Part shown: piece by piece, positions 1 to 8,367 of the stretch
Layout: the number at the start of each line of letters is the position of its first letter
How positions within the stretch are numbered: the first letter of the stretch is position 1
Source: Candidatus Epulonipiscioides saccharophilum
Lineage (GTDB): Bacteria; Bacillota; Clostridia; Lachnospirales; Cellulosilyticaceae
DNA: 47,493 nucleotides
Reading direction: 5' to 3'
Assembly: GCA_002007295.1 (NCBI GenBank)
Contig: LNZM01000069.1
Span: 1-47,493 of the forward strand
The notes under the pieces: generated by a model
What the model was told of the DNA's origin: nothing
Seen by the model: the letters and a program-made list of their open reading frames with translations, nothing else
The model's database searches: none
Position numbers and translations under genes: made by a program

Positions 1-2
1 CT

Positions 3-1187
3 ATGCTAGAAAATACGGCCATAATTTTCACGTGGGCAGCGGAGGCCGGTGGAGAAATTTTAGAACAAATAATTACTGATTTTGAAGCAGAAAATCCAAA
101 TATTAAGGTTGAGTTAGTGACATTACCGTTTGGAGAGGTTCGAACTCAAGCAGTTGCAGGTCAACTTTCGAGATCAATACCAGACATTATAGCAATGAAT
201 CCGCCATGGACACGTGAATTTTATGATTTAAACATGTTAGCACCGTTGGATGATTTTATGTTAAACGATGAAACTTTTGATAAGGAGGCTTATTTTCCGA
301 CAGTATTAGAAAAGATCGAAGGAAGTACATATTTAGTTCCAGTAAATAGCTTAGCATTTTACTTATATTGCAACAATACAATGTTTGAAGCGGCTGGATT
401 AGAGTTACCGAAAAATTGGGATGATATATTAACTGCTGCTAAAACTTTGACAAGTGTACCAGATAATCAATATGGTATTACTCTGACCATGTCGGAGCAA
501 GAAGCAGCAAATGGATCTATATTGAGTATATATCCTCTTCTTTATGCAAATAATGGTAGAACATTTATAGATGGAAAATTTACGGTTGAAACAGAAGAAA
601 TGCGAGAAGTTTTGACTTTATTAGAACAAATAAGAAAAGATGAAAGTATGTTACCAGGAGTTACAAGTAGAGGAGAAATTCCAAATGTAGAGTTATTTGC
701 TAATGGGAATGTGGGAATGCTAATTGCTAATGATGCGAGTTATCTCACAGTATTGGATAGAAATCCTGAGTTAGATTTTAGTGTAATACCGATTCCTACA
801 AAGGATGGAACAGGAGAACCAGAACTTAGACATCATGGTTGGGATGTTGCTATATCAAGTACATCGGAACATAAAGAAGAAGCATGGAAGTTTATATCAT
901 ATATGACTAGTCAAAAAAATATGACAGCAATGTGCGAAGATTTATTAAAATTTCCAGCTAGATATGATGTAGAAGTAACATGGCCAGAAAAGTATCCACA
1001 AGGTGAAGTTCTAGCTAAGTCTTTACAGGAGCTAAATTTGGTGGAAGAACTTATGTATATGCCGAATGCTAGTTCATGTTGGGTGGATTTAACAAAAGTA
1101 GGTGCAGCAATTTTGACGGGGGGCATGTCCGTAGATGAAGCGATAACATATGTTCAAGAAGCGTGGGATGAAAGGTTAGAGCAATAA
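3..1187 (+). CDS. ABC sugar transporter substrate-binding protein (5' end cut by window)
   Basis: Extracellular solute-binding protein of family 1 (carbohydrate uptake), which captures an oligosaccharide outside the membrane and delivers it to the permease encoded next. The visible 394 codons begin directly in the mature domain (IIFTWAAEAGGE, then FEAENPNIKVELV), so the signal peptide and lipobox lie upstream of base 1; the ATG at base 3 is simply the first in-frame ATG and is not trusted as the start. Typical features include the DIIAMNPPWTREFYDLN segment, a hinge region with GITLTMSEQEAANG, and a C-terminal part with HHGWDVAISSTSEHKEEAW. The gene ends 21 bases before the permease start, as in an operon. 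The sugar cannot be read from sequence; the nearby GH117-like gene suggests a galactan-derived oligosaccharide. Family confidence is high, substrate confidence low. Confidence 0.9.
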   Translation: MLENTAIIFTWAAEAGGEILEQIITDFEAENPNIKVELVTLPFGEVRTQAVAGQLSRSIPDIIAMNPPWTREFYDLNMLAPLDDFMLNDETFDKEAYFPTVLEKIEGSTYLVPVNSLAFYLYCNNTMFEAAGLELPKNWDDILTAAKTLTSVPDNQYGITLTMSEQEAANGSILSIYPLLYANNGRTFIDGKFTVETEEMREVLTLLEQIRKDESMLPGVTSRGEIPNVELFANGNVGMLIANDASYLTVLDRNPELDFSVIPIPTKDGTGEPELRHHGWDVAISSTSEHKEEAWKFISYMTSQKNMTAMCEDLLKFPARYDVEVTWPEKYPQGEVLAKSLQELNLVEELMYMPNASSCWVDLTKVGAAILTGGMSVDEAITYVQEAWDERLEQ

Positions 1188-1208
1188 AGAAGAAGAGGAG
1201 TTATTAAG

Positions 1209-2099
1209 ATGCAAATAAAAAAAAATCATAAATTATTGAAAAAAATGACACCTTTGTTTTTTCTAGCACCATCGATAATATTATTGGTAGCAGTTATTTT
1301 ATATCCAGTCTTAAAAGTTTTTCAATATAGTTTTGTCGAAAATATTATGCATGATGGAAATTATAAGTACGTAGGATTTGAAAATTATATTGCAGTATTG
1401 ACGGATGAAAGATTATTGAAAATGGTAGGATTTACGTTATTGTTTACGACAGTAAGTGTAATTCTACATATAGTTATAGGGGTATTATTTGCGGTGTTAT
1501 TAAATCAAAAAATAAATCCAAAAGTATTAGCATTTTTTCGAATAATATATATTATGCCCTGGTTATTTACAGCCGCAGTAGTCGGAGTTATATGGCAGCT
1601 GTTATTAAATCCGCAAGGTTTTGTTAATGCTGTAATAGGGCAATTTATAGGCGAAAATGTTATTATAGATTGGTTAGGAAATCCGACGTTGGCAATAATA
1701 GCGATAATAATAATAAATGCATGGCGAGGCTATCCGACATGTATGATAAGCTTTTTAGCGGGATTACAAAATATTCCGGAGTCAATTTATGAAGCAGCGT
1801 CGATGGATGGAGCAAGTACTTTACGACAATTTTTCAGTATGACATTGCCATCATTAAAAACAGTCATAGTAAGTGTTGGGGTATTGGATGCTATATGGAC
1901 TGTGAATTTATTCCCACTAATTTGGTTAACAACAGGGGGTGGACCGTTTGGATCAACAGAAACGTTAGCGACATTTATTTATAGGTTGTCGTTTGTAGAG
2001 TTTGAGTTTGGATATGCTTCGGCATTAGCAGTAATAGGATTTATATTAAGCATGATAGGCGTAGTGTTTTATTCAAAAGTACAGAAAAATTTAGATTAG
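1209..2099 (+). CDS. ABC sugar transporter permease (MalF/UgpA type)
   Basis: Integral membrane permease of a CUT1-type carbohydrate ABC importer, 296 residues. A hydrophobic first segment (about residues 14-35) is followed by several more, and the EAA loop that contacts the ATPase is clear: YEAASMDGASTLRQFFSMTL, about residues 197-216. The start is ATG 1209 with GAGGAG at 1195-1200, 8 bases upstream. It follows the binding-protein gene closely and is presumably cotranscribed. The usual second permease (MalG type) is absent: after the stop comes a 293-base gap with hairpins and then an unrelated ABC exporter. The partner permease and the shared ATPase must be elsewhere, or the operon has been broken here by rearrangement. 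Confidence 0.93.
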   Translation: MQIKKNHKLLKKMTPLFFLAPSIILLVAVILYPVLKVFQYSFVENIMHDGNYKYVGFENYIAVLTDERLLKMVGFTLLFTTVSVILHIVIGVLFAVLLNQKINPKVLAFFRIIYIMPWLFTAAVVGVIWQLLLNPQGFVNAVIGQFIGENVIIDWLGNPTLAIIAIIIINAWRGYPTCMISFLAGLQNIPESIYEAASMDGASTLRQFFSMTLPSLKTVIVSVGVLDAIWTVNLFPLIWLTTGGGPFGSTETLATFIYRLSFVEFEFGYASALAVIGFILSMIGVVFYSKVQKNLD

Positions 2100-2141
2100 A
2101 AGGTTAGGATTAATAGTATAAGCATTTAGTTTAGTAAAAAG

Positions 2142-2237
2142 GTGATATTGCTATTGGATGTCATTTGCTTAGTTAAAAAAAAGGCGACGTTGTTATTGAA
2201 TGTCGTCTCAGACTGTAGACGACAAAATATATATTGA
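2142..2237 (+). other. Hairpin-rich spacer after the importer operon (mutually exclusive stems)
   Basis: Within the gap 2100-2392, segment 2184-2191 (gcgacgtt) can pair with 2199-2206 (aatgtcgt, one G-U pair). Alternatively 2201-2208 (tgtcgtct) can pair perfectly with 2217-2224 (agacgaca). The two stems share bases and cannot form together. A weaker related stem-loop lies just upstream (about 2143-2170), and a close relative of the first stem and loop recurs at 4020-4046. No run of T follows, so this is not an ordinary intrinsic terminator. Function unknown. Confidence 0.5.
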
Positions 2238-2392
2238 TATATATATTATAGCATTAATACCACGGAGCCTCGATGTCAATTCAACTCGGATTATTTATAA
2301 AATTTTCTAAAAAAATAACTTCGTCATATGAAAAATATAGAATAGAGAGGATGCAGAACTATACAGTAAAGTGTAAGTTCTCATAATAAAAT

Positions 2393-3988
2393 ATGCATAA
2401 ATACTTATTTAAAATTAAAGGATATCTAGCGCTTAGCCTGATCTTATATTGTTTAGAAACATTATTAATATCTGTGTCATTACTTTTTCCAGGTTATTTA
2501 GTTGATCACTATTTAGAAGGAAGTTCAACTATCAAAACCCTTATAATTTGCTACACTATATTCTTTTTTCTAAATTTATTAACATGTTATTTTTCTAATA
2601 GAGTTGCAGATTACAGGAGAATAAAATTTGAAAAGTACATAAAAAAAGATTTTTTTAATGCAGTAATTGAAAAAAATTATGAAGATTATCACAAATATGA
2701 TATAGGAGAATATTTATCTATGCAGGCGAACGATATTACTGAAATGTGCCAAAATTATTTGAGTCCTACATTGGCACTCTATCGTTCAATAATCATGATA
2801 ATAGTGTTTGGTATATCTTTGGTTGTATTTGTAGATTTGTCAATTACAGCAGTGATTATATTAGGATCTTGTTTAGCTGTTTTTATACCGCAAATAACAG
2901 CTAGAGAATTGTCAAAAAGAAATAGTACCTATTTAAAAAACATAGGTAAATATACATCTAGAATTAAAACCTATCTTGAAGCACATGATGTCTTAGATAA
3001 ATGTAGCACTACTAAAATTAAATGTATTCACGAAAAAGAATTGGATTCAATTTTAGCTGACAATATGCATTTTCGTAAGTTAAACAGCTTTGCGATGGTA
3101 TTAAATGGTGGTGCTGTAGATTTTGTCTCAGTTATTTCGTTTGCGACGATTGCATTATTATTATACTCTGGCGATATAACAATGGGTATGGCAACTTCAG
3201 CATTTATATATAGTACTCAGTTTACTGAACCAATTTATCAATTGAATCTAAATATAGGGAGAATCAAAGCAGTAAAAGGAATTCAAAATAAGTTACAGGA
3301 TATTATTAAAGAAAAGGCTAACAGCTTAGTAGAGTGCCTGTCAATAATTGAAAAAATAGAAGTGCAAAATGTAACTAAAAAGTTTGGTCAAGTTGAAATT
3401 GAAATTCCTAATATGGAGTTTGTTTACCCAAACAAATATTTAATAATTGGTGATAATGGAGCAGGGAAAAGTGTTTTATTCCGAATGTTGATGGGTTTTT
3501 ATCAGCCTAACACTGGAATAATAGAATATGATAAATTGAGTGGGAGTGGAATTGATATTAGATCATTAAATGAGTATGTTCCACAGCAATCTGTTATATT
3601 CGAGGCAAGTTATTATGATAATGTTACCATATATGGGACATATGATGATAAAGACTTAATGCTATATGAAACATATTTTCCAGAAGAATTAATTCAACGT
3701 ATCAAGGAAAATATAATGAGTAATAATCTTAGTGGAGGAGAAAAACAGGTTATTGGACTATTAAGAGCACTTTGTAGTAAAAAATCCGTTCTTTTACTTG
3801 ACGAACCTTTTTCGGCCATGAACAATGTAACAATAGAGAGATTTTTATCAAATATACATAATCTTAAGTGTATGTTCATTGTTATTGCACATAATATCAA
3901 TGATTACTCAGATTGCTTCGATGATGTGTATGTTGTTCAAGGAAGGAATTATAATAATAAGCTAAATATTAATAGTTCTGTTGTATAA
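2393..3988 (+). CDS. ABC exporter, fused membrane and ATPase domains
   Basis: ATP-driven half-transporter of 531 residues, expected to work as a homodimer. The N-terminal ~300 residues are a six-helix-type exporter domain (hydrophobic stretches near residues 12-32, 50-68, 130-150, 152-172 and 240-265). The C-terminal nucleotide-binding domain shows Walker A GDNGAGKS at about 352, the signature LSGGEKQ at about 445, Walker B VLLLDEP at about 465 and an H-loop IAHNIND. Cargo could be a peptide, lipid or drug; no precursor peptide or processing gene is visible beside it. ATG 2393 is the earliest possible start because TAA 2387-2389 lies just upstream in frame. There is no good Shine-Dalgarno site, so expression may be weak or a later start may be used. 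It stands alone, convergent with the GH117-like gene. Confidence 0.88.
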   Translation: MHKYLFKIKGYLALSLILYCLETLLISVSLLFPGYLVDHYLEGSSTIKTLIICYTIFFFLNLLTCYFSNRVADYRRIKFEKYIKKDFFNAVIEKNYEDYHKYDIGEYLSMQANDITEMCQNYLSPTLALYRSIIMIIVFGISLVVFVDLSITAVIILGSCLAVFIPQITARELSKRNSTYLKNIGKYTSRIKTYLEAHDVLDKCSTTKIKCIHEKELDSILADNMHFRKLNSFAMVLNGGAVDFVSVISFATIALLLYSGDITMGMATSAFIYSTQFTEPIYQLNLNIGRIKAVKGIQNKLQDIIKEKANSLVECLSIIEKIEVQNVTKKFGQVEIEIPNMEFVYPNKYLIIGDNGAGKSVLFRMLMGFYQPNTGIIEYDKLSGSGIDIRSLNEYVPQQSVIFEASYYDNVTIYGTYDDKDLMLYETYFPEELIQRIKENIMSNNLSGGEKQVIGLLRALCSKKSVLLLDEPFSAMNNVTIERFLSNIHNLKCMFIVIAHNINDYSDCFDDVYVVQGRNYNNKLNINSSVV

Positions 3989-4019
3989 TTTAGCATATAG
4001 ATTGTTTATCTACAAACTG

Positions 4020-4046
4020 AGACGACGTTGTTATTGAACGTCGTCT
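4020..4046. terminator. Hairpin between convergent genes
   Basis: Perfect 10-bp stem agacgacgtt / aacgtcgtct with a 7-base loop (gttattg), between the stop of the plus-strand ABC exporter (3988) and the stop of the minus-strand GH117-like gene (4073). It could end transcripts from both sides, but neither side has a solid T run. Stem and loop closely resemble the hairpin at 2184-2206, so it may instead be a small dispersed repeat. Confidence 0.5.
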
Positions 4047-4072
4047 TCTTAGTTTATAAAAAATTAAATTTA

Positions 4073-5107
4073 TTATATAGAATCGAATCTAGCTATATAA
4101 TCCCAATGTTTATTATTAGCAAACTGTGGATGATACAAGCCCCATTTTAAGCCAGCCAAAGGCTTAGAATCTGTATCCGGACATCGGAATGCTCCACCAG
4201 CTAGTGGCGGATTTGCTATGATTGATTTAATTTCAAAATTAATCCCATCGGTTGAGTATTGAATAGTGTTGCATTCGGGGCCATCGTTTGCTAATAAAGT
4301 AGCTATTCCGTTTTTATATTTCCACATTAGTGTTTCATGACCACTGTTGGTAATAGGGTTATAGGGGCTTGGAATATATGGTCCTTCAATATTATCGGCG
4401 ATGGCAACGCCATGTCGGCCACCTTGTGATTTGTTGATTGTTTTTAAATTGCTACGATCTTTTTGAATGAAACACTTATAGTATAAATAAAATTTATCAT
4501 TAAAATGAAATAGCATAGGGTCATGAACTGTACCTTCAAATTCACAATCGTTATAGGTATTAGTATCCTCGGCAGAGTTTTCAAACCAAAAGCCATCTGC
4601 TTTTCTTTCTAATATGGGTTGAGTTAATTTTGTAAATGGTCCGTGGGGATTGTCGGCGATAGCCATAGCCACTTTTTCATGTGTACCTATATATTCGCCA
4701 TTTAGTTCTATGCATTGATAGACAAGATAGTATTTTCCGTTATAAACTGTAATATCTGGTGTGCAAACGGTACGTTCATCAAAGCTACCTGTATCGCCTC
4801 TTGGTACGGCTACACCTTTTTCGATCCAATTAAGGCCATCTTCAGATTCGGCATAACAAATATCGGCGTAATCCCATGGGTATCGTTTATCTAAGTGGTT
4901 TGTAGTTTTAGGATTCCAGTCACCGATAGATTTAGTATAGTATACATAGTATTTATTTTCAAATTCTATGATACTACTAGGGTCTCGGCGGGCAACACCT
5001 TCTTCAAAGCCGATACCGGTTACATCCGATAATTTGAATTTAGTATACCAATCATCAGTAACTTTGGCATAATTTCTAGCACGTTTTGTTGCTGCACTAA
5101 TTTTCAT
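4073..5107 (-). CDS. GH117-like glycoside hydrolase (neoagarobiose hydrolase type)
   Basis: Predicted five-bladed beta-propeller hydrolase, 344 residues, no signal peptide, so cytoplasmic. The pattern matches what I know of GH117 enzymes, which release 3,6-anhydro-L-galactose from the end of neoagaro-oligosaccharides: WYTKFKL at 20-26, EEGVARRDPSSII at 35-47, FDERTVCTPDI at 109-119, VHDPMLF at 194-200 and NPITNSGHE at 250-258. Acidic residues in the first three conserved blocks and the His of NSGHE are candidates for the active site. The start is taken as ATG 5107 because GAGGTG lies 6 bases upstream; a GTG at 5116 overlaps that site. A strong promoter is at 5143-5172. It would act on sugars brought in by an importer such as the one at the window start. 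A GH43/GH32-like propeller with another substrate is the main alternative. Confidence 0.8.
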   Translation of the reverse strand: MKISAATKRARNYAKVTDDWYTKFKLSDVTGIGFEEGVARRDPSSIIEFENKYYVYYTKSIGDWNPKTTNHLDKRYPWDYADICYAESEDGLNWIEKGVAVPRGDTGSFDERTVCTPDITVYNGKYYLVYQCIELNGEYIGTHEKVAMAIADNPHGPFTKLTQPILERKADGFWFENSAEDTNTYNDCEFEGTVHDPMLFHFNDKFYLYYKCFIQKDRSNLKTINKSQGGRHGVAIADNIEGPYIPSPYNPITNSGHETLMWKYKNGIATLLANDGPECNTIQYSTDGINFEIKSIIANPPLAGGAFRCPDTDSKPLAGLKWGLYHPQFANNKHWDYIARFDSI

Positions 5108-5142
5108 TAGGAACACCTCTTTGTATTATTTTATAAAAACTT

Positions 5143-5172
5143 ATTATACCAATATAAAATTTTTCTTGTCAA
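5143..5172 (-). promoter_or_regulatory. SigA-type promoter of the GH117-like gene
   Basis: On the minus strand, TTGACA (5172-5167), an 18-base spacer and TATAAT (5148-5143), both hexamers perfect consensus, about 35 bases before the ATG. The gene therefore has its own strong vegetative promoter and does not depend on read-through from the phosphoesterase upstream, which ends at the terminator 5179-5212. Confidence 0.85.
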
Positions 5173-5178
5173 TGCTAT

Positions 5179-5212
5179 AAAAAAAAGACTCCTAATCAAA
5201 GCGAGTCTTTTT
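5179..5212 (-). terminator. Intrinsic terminator after the phosphoesterase gene
   Basis: Stem aaaaagactc / gagtcttttt with an 11-base loop; on the minus strand it is followed by a run of T. It lies downstream of the 5'-nucleotidase-family gene and just before the GH117 promoter. Confidence 0.75.
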
Positions 5213-5271
5213 CATAAATTATTTATTGTTAAAATAGAGAGTCTTTTTCATAAATTATCTATTGTTAAAAT
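5202..5271. repeat. 37-bp tandem duplication of a gene's 3' end
   Basis: A 33-base stretch at 5202-5234 is repeated at 5239-5271 with one mismatch (period 37). The second copy contains the last codons and stop of the minus-strand phosphoesterase; the first is a non-coding echo that also supplies one arm of the terminator stem. It looks like replication slippage. Confidence 0.8.
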
Positions 5272-7291
5272 CTTGAAGCAATTCTGTCATAGCAGCCAAA
5301 AGCTCTCCAATTTCATCATTATACGTTTCTAATTGTGTATTGCTTTCATCGATGATTTCGTTTTGTTCTAATAATTCTTGATTAGATTTCAATAGATTGG
5401 AGTTAATGGTTTCTAATTCTGCATTTTCGATTATTAATTCTGCATTTTCGAGTGTTAACTCTGAATTTTCAAGTGATAGTTCTTCATTTTCAGCTATAAG
5501 TTTTGCATTATTTTCTATTAATTGTGCAAGCAAATCTTCTTCGGTGAAAGCAGAAATAGGCCATCCTGGATATTCTAATGATCCATTTGTAAAGCCATTA
5601 ATAGCAATGGAGCGTAAGTCTTCATCCCAATTGTTGCCTATGATTTCCCAGTTATTATCTACTTCTGGAGATATGGTACCCTTTTGCTGGATATGTTCTC
5701 TAATTAGGCTGCGTAAGCTAGTAGTGGAATCATGGTGGATGTTTTCGCCAGAAATAAGGCCGATACCAGTAGGACCGATGCCACTATAACGATAATCGTT
5801 GATAGCAAGAGTGAGGATATCGTCATCTTTTAAAGGTTGGCCATTATGCATTAAATCTACGATCCTACTACCGGCTGGCTGACTGATGTCAATTTTATAA
5901 TCAACGCCTTGGAACATATCGTAATTATATGTTTTGATGTTTGGATCAAAACCGATTGAAAGATCGCCATCTTCATATTGTTCATAGAAGTTAGCACTCA
6001 TTTCTATATAATTTTTAAGTTCTTCACCTGTAACTTCGACTTTAACCAAAGTGTTTGGATACTTGTAAATTTTAAAAATGTCGCCATAGTTTATGTCGCC
6101 TGCTTTTAAGTCAGAGTAGCTACTAAACAATGCTACGGCAGAAACGTCGGCCCCAGTAGCTTCTAACTGAACGTTGTTGATTAAATCTATTACAGCGCTA
6201 TCTTGTAGATATCCTTCTGCTAATCCTGAGATTTCATTTTTAGGTTGGAAGTCGTCTGTTACAACGCCGATGGTATCTGTTAAAAATAGTTTAGCTTCTT
6301 CGTCAGCGTAAGAAATAATTTTTTCTGCTTCTAGGTCTGGATCAAAATCAGATAATTTATGTATGGTAGCCGATTTAGAGCTGACAGACCATTCATCATT
6401 TTCTTTAGTCATAACAATATCAAATTGAACAGCTTCTCGATGACCGGATGGTTGTCCAACTAAAACGTCGTTTATAACTTCGTTAACTGTAGTATGGCTG
6501 TGACCTACTAATAGTATATCGATGTTTGGATAACTTTCTGCTATCAATCTTGCTTCGGTTGAGTCGTCGATTGCGTCGGGATCATCCAATCCGGCATGAA
6601 CAGCGACGATTATGAGATCGGCTTCTTCTTGTGTTTCGAGAATTTCTACATATTTTTGTGCTTCATTTGTCAAATGTTTATATTCGTAATCTAAAACTCC
6701 ATCTTTGCCACCATCATAAAGAGGTACAGAGGGAATTGTTAAGCTTAAAATACCAACTTTTACGTCGTCAAATTCTTTAATTATGTATGGTTCAACATAA
6801 TGATCTCCGGTTTCTTTATCATAAATATTAGCTGAAAGGAAAGGAAATTTAGCAGCATCTTTTAATTTATTCAGATATGGTATGCCGAAGTTAAATTCAT
6901 GGTTTCCTAGAGTCATTGCATCGTAATCTATGTAATTCATAATTTCAATAATCGGATGCACTTTATCCATATATCCGTTAAATAACTCATCGGTTAATAT
7001 AGTACCTTGAATAGTATCTCCATTATCAATCACTAATGTGTTTTCATGATTAGCCCTAGTTTTAGATACTAATGTAGCCACACGGGAAAAGCCAGCGTCT
7101 TTTGTATCTTCGTTATCTTCATATTTCCACCCAGTTAGATGGCCATGCATATCGCTGGTTGCTATAACCGTAATTTCTATTTCTTCGCTTACATGATTCG
7201 GTGTTAATTCTTCGGCAATGATTGGGACACTAATAAATATTAGGCCTGTAATAGCTAAACAATTGAAAATTTTCTTTAAATGTAATTTCAT
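5255..7291 (-). CDS. Secreted 5'-nucleotidase / 2',3'-cyclic phosphodiesterase family protein with coiled-coil tail
   Basis: Exported metallophosphoesterase of the UshA/CpdB/YfkN group, 678 residues, which scavenges phosphate and nucleosides from extracellular nucleotides. A signal peptide (residues 1 to about 26) is followed by the two-metal catalytic domain: DMHG at 47-50, DNGDT at 89-93, GNHEFNFG at 129-136 and VGHSH near 265. A C-terminal 5'-nucleotidase domain follows (about 335-530, with INYGDIFKIYKYPN and AINDYRYSGIG). The last ~80 residues are an unusual heptad-rich coiled coil (ENSELTLENAELIIENAEL) that could tether the enzyme in the wall or oligomerise it; no LPXTG or membrane anchor is seen. 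The start is ATG 7291, with GGAGG 5 bases upstream; the TTG at 7303 overlaps that site. Promoter at 7330-7358. Confidence 0.92.
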   Translation of the reverse strand: MKLHLKKIFNCLAITGLIFISVPIIAEELTPNHVSEEIEITVIATSDMHGHLTGWKYEDNEDTKDAGFSRVATLVSKTRANHENTLVIDNGDTIQGTILTDELFNGYMDKVHPIIEIMNYIDYDAMTLGNHEFNFGIPYLNKLKDAAKFPFLSANIYDKETGDHYVEPYIIKEFDDVKVGILSLTIPSVPLYDGGKDGVLDYEYKHLTNEAQKYVEILETQEEADLIIVAVHAGLDDPDAIDDSTEARLIAESYPNIDILLVGHSHTTVNEVINDVLVGQPSGHREAVQFDIVMTKENDEWSVSSKSATIHKLSDFDPDLEAEKIISYADEEAKLFLTDTIGVVTDDFQPKNEISGLAEGYLQDSAVIDLINNVQLEATGADVSAVALFSSYSDLKAGDINYGDIFKIYKYPNTLVKVEVTGEELKNYIEMSANFYEQYEDGDLSIGFDPNIKTYNYDMFQGVDYKIDISQPAGSRIVDLMHNGQPLKDDDILTLAINDYRYSGIGPTGIGLISGENIHHDSTTSLRSLIREHIQQKGTISPEVDNNWEIIGNNWDEDLRSIAINGFTNGSLEYPGWPISAFTEEDLLAQLIENNAKLIAENEELSLENSELTLENAELIIENAELETINSNLLKSNQELLEQNEIIDESNTQLETYNDEIGELLAAMTELLQDFNNR

Positions 7292-7329
7292 GATTTCCTC
7301 CAAAAGTATTTTTAATATAATGCCTTATG

Positions 7330-7358
7330 AGTATAACATAAAAAAACAACCATGTCAC
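7330..7358 (-). promoter_or_regulatory. Promoter of the phosphoesterase gene
   Basis: Minus strand GTGACA (7358-7353), 17-base spacer, TATACT (7335-7330): five of six matches in each hexamer, about 40 bases before the ATG. The remaining divergent spacer (7304-7649) is AT-rich and holds no gene that I can see. Confidence 0.65.
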
Positions 7359-7504
7359 TTACTCACCTAGTTTTAAAATTTACCAATTTTTTTAATTTAA
7401 TGTTTAGATCCTATTTTTTGTGGGTATACTGTTTTTAACATATTTAGGAAATTTTTCTTTTATTTATTCTTAGTGTTAGAATGAATTATTATAGAAAAAG
7501 TGAC

Positions 7505-7533
7505 TTGACATCATGAATGGTTATATATAGAAT
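7505..7533 (+). promoter_or_regulatory. Promoter of the cyclophilin gene
   Basis: Plus strand TTGACA (7505-7510), 17-base spacer, TAGAAT (7528-7533). It gives a leader of roughly 115 bases before ATG 7656. It may also drive the topoisomerase genes downstream, since no hairpin terminator is visible between 8276 and 8368. Confidence 0.8.
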
Positions 7534-7655
7534 ACAATAAGTTAATAAGTATTTAAGGATAATACATGATTCTATATGGCTTAGAAATGATTTAGAAATG
7601 GATTAAAATGCCTTAAATATAAAAAAGGATATATATTTGCAAAGAGGATTTGAAT

Positions 7656-8276
7656 ATGAGAAATAATGTTATTTTAACTGTATTTTTTAGTATCATAGTA
7701 TTAATTTTCTTATATCGAGAAAATATATTAGCCATAGTGAGTACAGATGATTCAATGCCTATAGCAACCATTTTTTTTGATAATGATAAAAAAATTACTA
7801 TTGAGCTTTATCCGCATTATGCACCTAATACAGTGAACAACTTTTTAGAGTTAGCCGGATCAGGGTTTTACGAGTATACATTTGTTAGTCAAGTAGTGCC
7901 TGGTTATTTTGTTAAAATGGGAGATCCCATTGGAAATGGGTATGGATTTCCGGGTTATAACATAGAAAGTGAATGTAAATTTAATAATTTTGATAACAAA
8001 CTCAGTTTAACAAGAGGTACTGTGGCAATGGCTAGAAGTGAAGGGTTTAATACAGAAGGATCTCAATTCTTTATTTTAACAGAAGATGCAAAATATTTGA
8101 ATGGACAATATAGTGCTTTTGGAAAAGTAGTGGATGGTATTGAACTTTTAGATGAATTTGGTACATTAGAGTTAAATAGTAATTATCAACCGAAGAATCA
8201 AATATTTATTGAACATATATCTGTGGAATTAAATAATTATATAAAGGCTCCACCGATAATTTATACTGGGGACTAA
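7656..8276 (+). CDS. Membrane-anchored cyclophilin-type peptidyl-prolyl isomerase
   Basis: Catalyses cis-trans isomerisation of prolyl bonds in exported proteins. It has 206 residues with one N-terminal hydrophobic segment (about 5-27) acting as signal anchor or uncleaved signal, so the enzyme faces outside. The cyclophilin core is clear: ITIELYPHYAPNTVNNFLEL, SQVVPGYFVKMGDPIGNG, then GTVAMARS...GSQFFIL and YSAFGKVVDG near the end. In the family the FxxxxP.F block is usually F-H-R-V-I; here it is FVSQVVPGYFV, so the usual catalytic Arg is replaced and activity may be low. The start is ATG 7656 with GAGGA 7 bases upstream; a TTG at 7650 is rejected because of that spacing. Probably first gene of a unit with parE. 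Confidence 0.88.
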   Translation: MRNNVILTVFFSIIVLIFLYRENILAIVSTDDSMPIATIFFDNDKKITIELYPHYAPNTVNNFLELAGSGFYEYTFVSQVVPGYFVKMGDPIGNGYGFPGYNIESECKFNNFDNKLSLTRGTVAMARSEGFNTEGSQFFILTEDAKYLNGQYSAFGKVVDGIELLDEFGTLELNSNYQPKNQIFIEHISVELNNYIKAPPIIYTGD

Positions 8277-8367
8277 CATTTTTTTTGATTTTTTGGGTAC
8301 AACTAATAATAATCTTGATACTTATGTATAAAGAAAAATACAATATATAAAGCATGTAGGTGATTAT

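Noticed and set aside
2142-2237. 31-codon peptide that might be cargo of the ABC exporter
   Set aside because: The coding frame is formed by two copies of the hairpin repeat, with no properly spaced ribosome site and no leader-peptide motif.
5397-5789. Plus-strand serine-rich frame of 130 codons
   Set aside because: Antisense shadow of the coiled-coil and C-terminal region of the phosphoesterase gene.
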